This document shows positions 45,440-55,552 of a stretch of DNA of 64,000 nt, piece after piece. The stretch's first letter is position 1. Each line of letters begins with the position of its first letter. The translations under genes and the position numbers were made by a program. Source of the DNA: Clarkia xantiana subsp. parviflora (Eukaryota > Streptophyta > Magnoliopsida > Myrtales > Onagraceae); the NCBI GenBank assembly GCA_036873135.1, contig JAPTYO010000017.1, positions 10,850,001 to 10,914,000 of the forward strand, written 5' to 3'. A model generated the notes under the pieces. That model worked only from the letters and a program-made list of their open reading frames with translations, did no database searches and had not been told where the DNA came from.

Positions 45440-46976
45440 TGTAAACACCTAATTTTGGTACGCGTGACACGTATATAACACGTTCAAAAATGTTATGTGT
45501 AACGCGTTTAAAAAAGGAAATATTTAAAATAGAAGGTCACAGGGCTGCTAAAAATAGGTTTAGCTTAAATTATGATAGTATATATGCATTAAATATCATG
45601 TAATATTCAGAAAATATATATTATATATTTATGACAATTTTCCTAAATATATATATGTAACTTTCGGAATAGTTAATGTGTATATTTAGGTAAATGTGTT
45701 TTCCTAATATTGAGACCTAATTTAGCTATAAAAGGGTACCTAGTATCAGTGTAAAACACACAGAAAATTAATACAGCAATAAAAAAATAATATTCATTCT
45801 CGATTTCCGTGCAAACCTCTCTCCTGATTTTTTTCTCTCTCTCGTTTTGGTTGCCCTCACCTACATCACCGGAACCTCGCCGGCCTGACCCGTGGATTCG
45901 TTTTGGTGCAAACCGTTTTGGTTGCCCAGTCACTGACCCGCCGCCCTGCGCCTGGATTCGTTCCGCCTAGCATCACCGGGATCACGCCGCCCCGCCACGC
46001 CGCTGTCCCGCCGGACCACCGGAGTCGGTCACCGTGCTCGCCCGCCAGACCTCTATTCCGCACCACCGGAGCTCTGCCTTGATCGTCGCCGACATCGCCC
46101 GTCCCGGTGAGCCACCCCAATTCGCCTGACGTGCTTGCCCAGACTCCGACCACCTTCGCCCGCCGTCCAGAGCTGTCCTGCGCCGCACGCCCTCAGCTCC
46201 GGTCACCTTCATTGGCCTGGAAGCTCTGTTTCGGCCTCCAATACCAGCTCGTCCCGCCGGCCACCATCACAGCAGTTCGGCTCGCCGGTGCAGTCCATCT
46301 CAACCGGTTCTGTCGCCCCTACCCTTGCTGATCCCGGCGTCAGCCTGCTGGTGTATTCCATGTCTGAGGTGAGTGTCCGTTGTTTTTTTTTTAATTATTA
46401 TTATTATTTATCATTTAATAATTAGTTTTTTTTACTTTTTTTATTTTTTATTTATTCATCATTATTATTATATCATGTTGCCAAGGTGATTAAAATGTAA
46501 ACTATTTAGATAGCATGCTTTATGTGTATATATGTATGACATATAGTTATTAGATTATATCATGATTTGAGCATGTTTAGTTTCATTTAGATTTTATCAA
46601 TATTTGGGTATTTAGATGCATAATAGAGTTTTTCGGCTTAATTTTGTTATTAATAACAATTCATGTGTAAAATTAGTTTAATTTGTGATATCATTAGATT
46701 AATTAGTGGCGATACATGTTTAAATTCTAAAATTGGCAAATAGGTTAATTAAGTACCGAAAGGGCGTGATTAGAATTTTTTTTTTTTAAAATTCGTAACA
46801 GAACCCCTGAACTCAATTTTTGGATCGCAGACCGATTAATTTAATTAGGTGTTTAATTCGTTATTTACCAAGGTAATTTAGGTTTCTAGTTAACCGTAAT
46901 TAGCTAGTGGCGGCTCTTTTCAAAATTGCACGTTTTCAAAACGTAATTCGCCTTAGGTCGGATTTTAGGTCTGACA
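45440..46976 (+). repeat. 5' LTR of element B, 1537 bp
   Basis: It runs TGTAAACACCTAATTTTGG to TTTTAGGTCTGACA. TATAAAAGGG (about 45729) is a TATA box. The segment 45845-46365 is strikingly GC-rich and ends at a donor-like GAG/GTGAGT (46366-46373). The final 250 bp match the LTR fragment ending at 4612. Confidence 0.85.
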
Positions 46977-46977
46977 A

Positions 46978-46998
46978 TTTGGTGACTCAGCTGGGGAT
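46978..46998 (+). other. Probable primer-binding site of element B
   Basis: TTTGGTGACTCAGCTGGGGA follows the LTR end. TGGTGACTC...GGGGA is a primer-binding form seen in plant Ty3/gypsy elements; I did not establish which tRNA. Confidence 0.65.
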
Positions 46999-48087
46999 GA
47001 GTTAGAGGGTTCGGGCTTTATATATTTGCTTATTTGCCATTTTTTAGTTTTATTTGTGTATAACTATGTTACTCTAACTTTGGGTTTTTATGTGATAGAT
47101 GCGGAACTTTTTATTTTACTAACTCATGTTTCTTTGTTTAACCTACACACACATCACTTTAGAATAAATATCCAAAACGCCTAAAACCCAGGGCGACTAG
47201 GAACCCCGGAGGTTTAGTACGGTACGACCGGAGCGGTAGTTCCGCCGGTACGACTCGTAAAAACTCACTCGCTTGTGTAGGTCCTGAGATCCCTTTCTAG
47301 GGGGAGGAAACCACCTTGTCGGGAACCTATCAGTGGAACCTACCTTGTAGAACAAAGCAAAAACACACAACTGAAGCCTCGATCCTGCCGCTATGCGCAC
47401 TTGCGTGTGTTCTTTTCATAACTGTTCTCGACCCCTAGATTTTTTCTATGTATAGGATATGGGTCTCAATGTAATCTTTATTTTTGTACCATATGTAATT
47501 GTACAAACGCATATTAATGGAATTTACGTTTCAAGCATGCATCATATTTTTCCAAAAAATATGTCATTCAAATCATCGTTTCTAAAACGCTTTACGCACC
47601 ATTTTCGGTAAGAATGGGGATACTGCACAATTGCCCTCGTATCACGACCCTTCCATTTCCAAATGCTAATGTTGGCCAGATCCGGACTAGCACGATAAAG
47701 ACAAAACAAGACCATTAGAGAAAGCCTGCGTAGAGTGGAGCGCTACAAATATTTTGCATTGGAAATATGACAGATAGAAACGCCAGAGTTAAGTGCTCGC
47801 TCCAAAATCCGAACAAGCAGTAAAATGTGAATCCATTTTGAAAAACCCTTATTGCATTACCTTCGCTCGGATTTTGGGGCAAGCACTCGACACGTTTTTA
47901 CCAAGTTTCTCAGTTGTGTAAAACGTCTTAGAAACATATTTTAGTTACAAAACATTTTTTCAAAAGATGATGAGTTGAATGACACATTACTTTCAAAACA
48001 ATCATGCATGATATCTTGTGTTCTATATTCTGAATATAACATTTTTCGCTGCAGGTATTACTGACCATCACGCGACAAACCACTAAC
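46999..48087 (+). other. Leader of element B
   Basis: This is non-coding. It ends with a strong splice acceptor (TTTTTCGCTGCAG, 48042-48054) just before the gag ATG at 48088, which could pair with the donor at 46369 in the LTR. Confidence 0.5.
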
Positions 48088-49561
48088 ATGGAGGACCCTA
48101 AGAAGATCCAGCAACAAGAGAAACGAATAGCCGAGATCGAGACGGCTAATGCTAAAATGCATCAGGATATGGCATCCATGTCGGCAAACATGGAGCGCAT
48201 CATGGAACTCCTCGAGGCTCGATCAACCAACAATGCTATAAAACCGGCCTTGCTGACAGCGACCTCGAGTCCAGAATCCTCCACAACACCTATGGCGAAT
48301 ACTGGACCTCCAATGCCGGCTGCAACCGTGCTTCCCGACGCCACGGTAGAACCTCCTCATGACCAACCCCCTGTTTTGGTCATTCCTGATCAATCTGCAT
48401 CAAAGCCGCATGTCCTTCTGAAACCGACGGTAATGTATGGACATGTTAACCAATGAGGTGCAATCGGCACAAATACAGTCACATCATCACCTGTCATCGA
48501 ATCCCAACAGGATCGCCGCTTGAATAAAATGGAGGAAAAGATGAAGGTTTTGTCCAGACTTGAGCAGTATGGAGGCATTGGTTACTCCGACCTATGCCTT
48601 TTCCCCGACATGTCAAGACCGGAGAAGTTCAAAGTCCCCGACTTTGAGAAGTATGATGGCACCGGTAATCCCATTGTCCAGTTGCGGATTTACCTCACAA
48701 AGATGACCCCTTACCGAAAGTATGAAGAAATTCTTAATCCAGACATTCCAGGAAAGCTTGAAGGGAGCGGCTTTGGTTTGGTTCGTCAACTTGAAAGCCG
48801 GTGACATTTCTACGTGGGAAGAGTTGGCTAACGCTTTCGTTCGCCAGTATAAGTTCAACTTGGACACAGCTCCGACCCACATAGACCTCCAAAGCATGGA
48901 GATGGAAAGGGAGCAATCATTTAGAAGCTATATGCAGGCTTAGAGAGAGAAAGCTGCTGGAGTCCGACCACCACTGGAAGACGCAGAAGCGGTGTCCATG
49001 TTCATCGGCACTCTTAAAGGGGCATATTACTCCCATTTGTTAGGGCAAGTTTCAGCCAACTTCGCTGATTTGGTGAAATCCGGAGAAATGGTAGAGCATG
49101 GCATTCGAATTGGAAAACTTGAAGACCCCTCCAGGAGTCAACAAGAGGATGGAACCAAAAAGGGAGGCTCCAAGAACTGGTTATCCAAAGACGCAACGGT
49201 AGGTGCAGTCTACCAGACCGAAGCTCCGCAAACCCCCGTTGTGAGTGGACCTGAAAACCGGACTATGAACAAGATGCGGGAGTCTAGGAAATTCACACCT
49301 TTACCAGTATCAGCCGCCGAAGTATATCAGAAAGCACTTGCTCAGGGTCTCATTGGTCATGAGGTTTGGAAGACTACTTCAAGGATACCCAACAATGATC
49401 CGAACTCGAAGTGTGAGTTTCACATGGGGATATTTGGTCACTCAACTAAGGATTGCTCGCGTCTGAGGCATAGGATCCAGGATCTCATTGACCATAAGCT
49501 TTTGATTCTTAACGCAGTTCCGTCGGCTGACGCCAACACTCCTTCGGCCTCGTCCACATGA
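48088..49561 (+). pseudogene. gag of element B, broken
   Basis: The ATG at 48088 opens MEDPKKIQQQEKRIAE, a coiled-coil-like N-terminus. The capsid part has YSDLCLFPDM, KFKVPDFEKYDGTGNP, then SLKGAALVWFVNL, WEELANAFVRQYKFN, VRPPLEDAEAVSMFIGTL and SANFADLVKSGE. These are typical Ogre/Tat gag blocks. The knuckle is CEFHMGIFGHSTKDC, followed by LRHRIQDLID. Breaks are a TGA at 48454, a frameshift near 48730-48770 and a TAG at 48941. An intact gag would be about 490 residues and would package RNA into particles. Confidence 0.9.
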
Positions 49562-50607
49562 TTTCTCCTAGCGCTACATCCGTTTTTTTTAGCAATGTAT
49601 AAACTTTCAGTTATGTACTCTTTGCGCGGCAAGATCATGAGCCCCGCATAGGAAAGAGGGATACTGTCATGATCTAATCAATATAAATAAATCCCTATAT
49701 TTGAGTTTGTTTAATTGGCTTTTTTTTTCTTTAGGAATGATGCAAGTCGATTGACAATTCAATCTTTTCTTGAGTCGATGTTCCTAACAAAGCCCTCAAA
49801 AAAATAAAGTCATGGACTACCAAGCCCATAAAGGCGGCCGATGAAGGATTCAAATCACCCAGTGATCAAAATCTCCATACAGAGAATACGTGCGCCTTCC
49901 CGAACCAAGCCGTACATCATTTTATGGTGACGTCCAAACTGGTTAGTGGCAACCAAATGGCATATCCCCGTTCAGATCGAGCACAACCGCCATATGAAGA
50001 AAAAGACGGAACATGCAACAGATCCATTCACATATGGAGAAAATTTCCATTAAAGATGTCGGGCACCCAGGTAAGAGAAGTCGTGATCAATTTTCTCCCC
50101 GAAATTTGATTTTTTTCTTACTCATTGTGCAGCTCGGATAATCATCCAAATGAAAGCCTCTGAAGAGCACACCTCGTGCACGGCCCTTTGCTCGCCAACC
50201 ATTCTTGTGTCAGCTGCCGAAATTATCTCGCGCAATATTTGTGCCCCAATGCGGACTACTCCACGCCATCCATGTGTGATCCTCAACCGAGTCATACATT
50301 CGTCATGCGGCGAAGTCTAAACTCGGCAGTGCTAACCGTGGGGCATCCCCAGATAAGATTGAGCAATTGCCGGGGCATTGGAGAAGTCGAGAAAAAAATC
50401 ATTGCCGATGTCATCCATTGTCGTAGGGTTAATCCAGGGCGTCGACACGACCAATATATTTTGACTCAATCACCTGAGTCCTTCTCAAGAAGATGTTTTG
50501 AATTAAAAAATTTCAATTTGCCTCTAGGGGCATGTACATAATTATTGTTGATTATTTTCGTTGAATTTTCTTTTTTTAAAAAAAAAAGCAAAAAAATCAT
50601 TTTCTTT
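49562..50607 (+). other. Non-coding stretch after gag of element B
   Basis: No protease or polymerase motif was seen in any frame. The pol gene expected here in an autonomous Ogre-type element is absent. Confidence 0.55.
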
Positions 50608-51150
50608 AGGGTCACAGCCGCCCTTTAATCAGCTACAAAAAAATAAAGAGAGTTTTTATGTAAATTTTGTGAGAGCAGTGAAAAAATAGAAGGGTCACAG
50701 TTGTCCCTAAATCAACTACAGATAAAAAGGGTCACAGTCGTCCCTAAAACGACTACAAAGAAAGGGTCACAGTCGTCCCTCTAAACGGCTACAGTCAAAA
50801 GAGCGCTCCCGGAAGATCGACGACGGGTGTTAAGTGAAATGGCCACAACCACCCTCAAAATGGTTACATACAAAGAATGTTTCCCAGATCAGAGGTGAGG
50901 AATAAAGGGCCACGGTGACCCTTCAAATGGCTACAATAAAAAAGCTCCCGCAACATTGAAGACGGTGAGAAAAGGGTCACAGCTACCCTCAAACGGTTAC
51001 AAATACTCCCGCATCGAGGCGAGAATAAATAACGGGCCACAGTCAACCCAAAATTGGCTACTAAAAAAGAGCTTCCGCAACAGCAAATGAGGAAAACAAA
51101 GATAGGGCCATAGCCACCCTTTAAACGGCTACCAAATAAAGAGTGCTTCC
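50608..51150. repeat. Degenerate minisatellite, core GGGTCACAGTCGTCCCT
   Basis: About nine copies of GGGTCACAG(N)CCCT, then an A-rich link, then CGGCTACA, are spaced from about 35 to 85 bp. Within each copy GGG and CCC, and GTCG and CGAC or their equivalents, make small inverted repeats. Confidence 0.8.
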
Positions 51151-51447
51151 GCTAGGTTGAAAACCCGAAAGGGCGGCCTAGGCAAAATCAGGAAATGAGG
51201 GGCATGGTTGCAAATTCAGAAATTGCAGTTATGGCAAAAGGAGAGAAAATAAAAAACCGAGGGGCACGGTCGGAAATCTCTCAAACGTCCGTGGCAAAAA
51301 GAGAGAATAAGAGAGAAATTCTCTCTAAAAAAAGAGAAAAAAGAAAAAAGATCCCGCTAGGTTGTCGCAGCATGCACAGTTTAGGCAAAAAATAGGGACA
51401 AACACTCTTGCGCAAGCGTATTTTCTACGACACAACGTCTTCCAAAG

Positions 51448-51810
51448 TCAACTTCACGGCAAGCGGGACGGTTACAGTCTGTTCTCGCAAGTTACCATTC
51501 AAGGACGAGTAGGATTGTTACAGTGTGTGCCTACGATTCAACTTCACGGCAAGCGAGACGGTTACAATCTGCTCTCGCAGGTCGCATTCCAAGGATGAGT
51601 AGGACTGTTACAGTCTGATCCTACGAGTCAACTTCAGGGCAAGCGGGACGGTTACAGTCTGCTCTCGCGAGTCACCATTCAAGGGCGAGTAGGACTGTTA
51701 CAGTCTGTTCCTACTAGTCAAATTCACGACAAACGGGACGGTTACAGTCTGTTCTCGCAAGTCACCACTCAAATGATGAGTAGGACTGTTACAGTCTGTT
51801 CCTACAAGTC
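51448..51810. repeat. Tandem repeat, 90-bp unit, four copies
   Basis: Units start at 51448, 51538, 51628 and 51718. Each has two half-units: CAAGCGGGACGGTTACAGTC, then TCTCGCAAGT, then GAGTAGGA(C/T)TGTTACAGTC. Confidence 0.9.
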
Positions 51811-51892
51811 ACAACCGACAATCAGGATCTGAGTTTTCCAGCTTCCTGAGAGTCAACCCCGACGAACGAAGCCTTAGTATTCAGCCTTCGCA

Positions 51893-52375
51893 AGTCACGC
51901 CACTAGAGGCACTTCTCCAACGGACGCCACTAGAGGCTCTTCTCCGATACACACCACTAGAGGCTTTTCCTTATCGCTCGCCACTGGAGGCATCGTTGAT
52001 TAAGGGTTTACTTTATTGCACGCCACTGGAGGCTTTTTCTTATCGATCACCACTGGAGGCATCATCGATCAAGATTTTATTTTACTGCACTACGAATGGA
52101 GGCACTGCCAGCAGGGGCATCGCCGACGGAGGTTCTATTTTCTGCACTACCAATGGAGGCACTGCCAACAGGGGCATCGCCGACGGAGGTTCTATTTTTT
52201 GCGCTACCAATAGAGGCACCGCCAGCAAGGGCATCGCCGACGGAGGTTCTGTTTTCCGCACGCCAACGGATACACCGCCAACAGGGGCACCGCCGACCGA
52301 GGCTTTACTTTTCTGCGCTACTAATGAAGGCACTGTCAACAGGGGCACCGCCGACAGAAGTTTAATTTTTTTCGC
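51893..52375. repeat. Tandem repeat ending in a 57-bp unit, five copies
   Basis: The first part (51893-52080) holds irregular copies of GCCACTAGAGGC. From 52087 five 57-bp units follow (starts about 52087, 52144, 52201, 52258, 52315) with GGAGGCACTGCC, AACAGGGGCATCGCCGAC and GGAGGTTCT. The 57-bp unit keeps one frame open, giving a 19-residue repeat. Confidence 0.9.
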
Positions 52376-53690
52376 ATCGTCAATAAAGCAAAAGGCCACA
52401 TTGGAGACTTGAAGACTCGGAAGAAGATATACTTCCTAGCCAAAATTAGTGTTTACTCGTCTTTGGAAAACTAGTGTTTACTCGTCTTTGAAAACTAACA
52501 CTTTGATGATCAAGAAAAATCAGAGAGACAATAACATTTTGAGAAAGAATTGCATACATCAAATATCTATTAAGATAGAGTCCGACAAATAGTGATTCCT
52601 CAGTCATCTAAACCAACCGACCACCAGTAAACCAATGGAAGATGGCTGTGAAAGAGTTCACACTATTGTCGTCTTCTATCCAATAGATCAGTCTATTAAA
52701 AACAGTTTAAATCGCAAATTACCGGAACAGGAATTTAAAATAAGCACACACGATCTTGGCTTTCACAAAGCCCTTTTTGTTTTGGAAAATCATTTCGATG
52801 AATTAACTCATGCATACAAAATTCTACAATCCATGCAAATTGTCATATGCTAGTAACATTCATCATTCATACCACATACATGCTTACGCGTCATGCGTCT
52901 AATGTTCCGAAGAACTCATGCTTGCATTTCTAATTCTACTTTTAAGTAAATTATCAAATGTAACCTCATCCTCAAAATTCTAGCATACGTGTCAAACATG
53001 TAACATTCACATCAATCATACATATTTGGCGAGTGATTTTCGGTTTTAAAATAATTTTAAACATTAGGGGCTGATTTGCAATTCATGCTTATATTCAATC
53101 ACGCAAGCTTCTAGACATGAATCCTAGGCATTTTCAACCATCACAACATGTCTATTCTAGTGCACATACTGTATATTTAACCAGGGCTCCGCCCACAACA
53201 TGTAATATCCAGGTAGCTTGACTCAGTCAAGACAACAGTTCTAATCATGCATAAATATATATTGAATTATAAACAATTGAAATTCACCCAACTAATTTAA
53301 CCAGTCCCAAAAAGATGTATCTCCGAGATCCATCCCCATAATCGAAACAAGGCATAAAGGTTAGCAACCCTATGAGCACTGTGTAATCCATTTCGAGGTT
53401 AAAAAACATTTGGATTTTAAAACTTGACCTCCCTATTCTAATTGACTTGAATTCGGTTTTGAAAACATTATTCGGTTCAGTCAATCTCAGTCCGTTTTGG
53501 TTCGGTTCGGAAAATCCGGTTCGGTCCGGTCCGGAAAATCCGGTTCGGTTCTGTCTGGTTTTAAATTTCAGATCTGGTTCGGTCCGAACCGGTCCAATAA
53601 AATATGGTTCGGTTCGGTTTAACACTCAAAACCGGTTCGGTTAGATTCACTTAATTACCCCGGTCCGACCCGAATAGGTCGAACCGATTA
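52376..53690. other. Non-coding stretch, right part of element B
   Basis: No gene or LTR was recognised. From about 53445 to 53690 it is rich in GGTTCGG and GGTCCGG motifs, like the subterminal DNA of the hAT-like elements, but no matching ends or duplication were found. Confidence 0.4.
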
Positions 53691-53699
53691 TATATACTG

Positions 53700-54070
53700 T
53701 TACCTTAATTAAAAATTAAAATATGGTAAACAATATAATTAAAAATTCTGGCCAAAATTTATCCCTTGGTAATTTAAAAATTTTACCATGTAATTTCAGT
53801 TAGGGTTCGGCACAAACATAAAATTAGGAACAAGTGGTCAAATTTTAAGATCAAATTTTAATAAGATCTACAATCCAAATTTGATTTTGATAAATATCAC
53901 ATTTTTCTTGAAGATCATGAACATCAATTTAACCAAGAACATGAAAATTTAGGACCTATCATATAAACCCTAAAATTCGAAACTTTTAAAATTTTCTTTA
54001 AAAAAAATTCGGTCCAAAATTATAATTTTCAAGAACATCAATTTATCAAAATCATGAACTCCTAACAGTT
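53700..54070 (-). mobile_element. Copia leader, minus orientation
   Basis: This is the reverse complement of the leader at 39728-40094, with the same order of phrases (TTAGGAGTT, TGATTTTGATAAATTGATG, then TAGGGTTTAT). It belongs to the LTR at 54084. Confidence 0.8.
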
Positions 54071-54082
54071 GCTCTGATACCA
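54071..54082 (-). other. Copia primer-binding site
   Basis: TGGTATCAGAGC on the minus strand, the complement of initiator methionine tRNA, lies one base from the LTR. Confidence 0.9.
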
Positions 54083-54083
54083 C

Positions 54084-54685
54084 TGTTAGATTACAGGGAG
54101 TAATCACTACGGAAACACAAAACATGGTATGTGCATGTACTCGAAATTACGCAGCGGAAGAGTTACACATACCTCAATAGTTACCGTAGTCCAAGATCTT
54201 TTATACGAGGGAGTTCTCGATCCACCAGACGGAACCCGTAGATGTTCTTGTGAAAGAAGCCCTACGTGGTGTTAGCTCCACAGCAAAGCCTCAAATCAAT
54301 TCTTGGCACGGGGATAGATCTTCGGAGAGTTGCTCGAAAGCAATTTGGCACACCTTCGGTGTTGGTAATGGTTCGGCCGAGACTAGTAGATGTGGGATGA
54401 GGGTTTTCTCTCTAAAACACTCTTGTGAGGGAATTATGATTAACCCTTAAATTTTCCTAACACATCTTATTTATAGGAGGAGTAAAGTGGACAAAAGTCC
54501 ACTTTACCCCCACATTAATAATTCAGCCGGCCTATGTATTTGGGGAGGCCCAATTTTGGGCCTCCCATGTCAATTGGGATTTGGGTCTAGCCCAATTACC
54601 CTAATGTGACATTTAGCCAAGTTCATTAGGTAAACTATACATATTATGGGCTACCAATTACGGCGCCCATCACCATATGCTTACA
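54084..54685 (-). repeat. Copia 5' LTR, minus orientation, 602 bp
   Basis: It runs TGTTAGATTACAGGGAG to CATATGCTTACA and is the same family as 39115-39714. Its right end meets the first unit of the tandem array of element 2, so it probably inserted into that array. Confidence 0.88.
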
Positions 54686-55500
54686 TACTCCCCCTTTTTT
54701 GGATGCGACGTGACACACATATGTCGTCACGAACACTTAGAATTTTTAGGCGGGACTTGGAATACTCCCCCTTTTTTGAATGCGATGCGACGCACATATG
54801 TCGTCACAAACACTTAGAATTTTTAGGCAGGACTTGGAATACTCCCCCTTTTTTGGATGCGACGCGACACACATATGTCATCACGAACACTTAGAATTTT
54901 TAGGCGGGACTTGGAATACTCCCCCTTTTTTTAATGCGACGCGACGCACATATGTTGTCACGAACACTTAGAATTTTTAGGCGGGACTTGGAATACTCCC
55001 CATTTTTTGGATGCGAGGCGACGCACATATGTCGTCACTAACTTAGAATTTTTAGGCAGGACTTGGAATACTCCCCATTTTTTAGATGCGACGCGACGCA
55101 CATATGTCGTCACGGACACTTAGATTTTTTAGGCAGTACTTAGAATACTCCCTCTTTTTTGAATGCGACGTGACAAACATATGTCGTCACGAACACTTAG
55201 AATTTTTAGGCAGGACTTGGAATACTCCTCGTTTTTTGAATGCGACGCGACGCACATATGTCGTCACGAACACTTATAATTTTTACGCAGGACTTGGAAT
55301 AATCCCCTTTTTTGGATGCGACGTGACGCACATATGTCGTCACGAACACTTAGAATTTTTAGGCGGGACTTGGAATACTCTCCATTTTTTGGATGCGACG
55401 CGACACACATATGTCGTCACGAACACTTAGAATTTTTAGGTGGGACTTGGAATACTCCCCCTTTTTTGAATGCGACGTGATGCACATATGTTTTATACTT
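54686..55500. repeat. Tandem array of element 2, unit 77 bp, about 10.5 copies
   Basis: Units start at about 54686, 54763, 54840, 54918, 54994, 55069, 55146, 55223, 55300, 55376 and 55453. Each has TACTCCCCCTTTTTTG, GCGACGCGACGCACATATGT, CGTCACGAACACTTAGAATT and GGCGGGACTTGGAA. The CACTTAGAATTTTT phrase echoes CACTTAGAAAATATT of the array in element 1. Confidence 0.93.
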
Positions 55501-55552
55501 GTTATTTATTTATTTCTATGTGGTTGCTGATTGTGTTTTGTTTTGTTTGTAG

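Larger units (their letters stand above)
45440..53690 (+). mobile_element. Element B: Ogre-type Ty3/gypsy element with gag only
   Basis: A long 5' LTR, primer-binding site, gag and minisatellite arrays are present. No protease, RT or integrase was found. The right end and the 3' LTR could not be located before the copia leader at about 53700, so the end given is approximate and the element may be truncated. Confidence 0.65.

Noticed and set aside
45866..46425. Pro/Arg/Ala-rich frames on both strands
   Set aside because: They come from the GC-rich R region of the LTR of element B. The similar frames at 3692-4109 are in the other copy of that LTR.
53445..53690. A hAT-like element
   Set aside because: GGTTCGG/GGTCCGG motifs are present, but no inverted ends or 8-bp duplication could be found.
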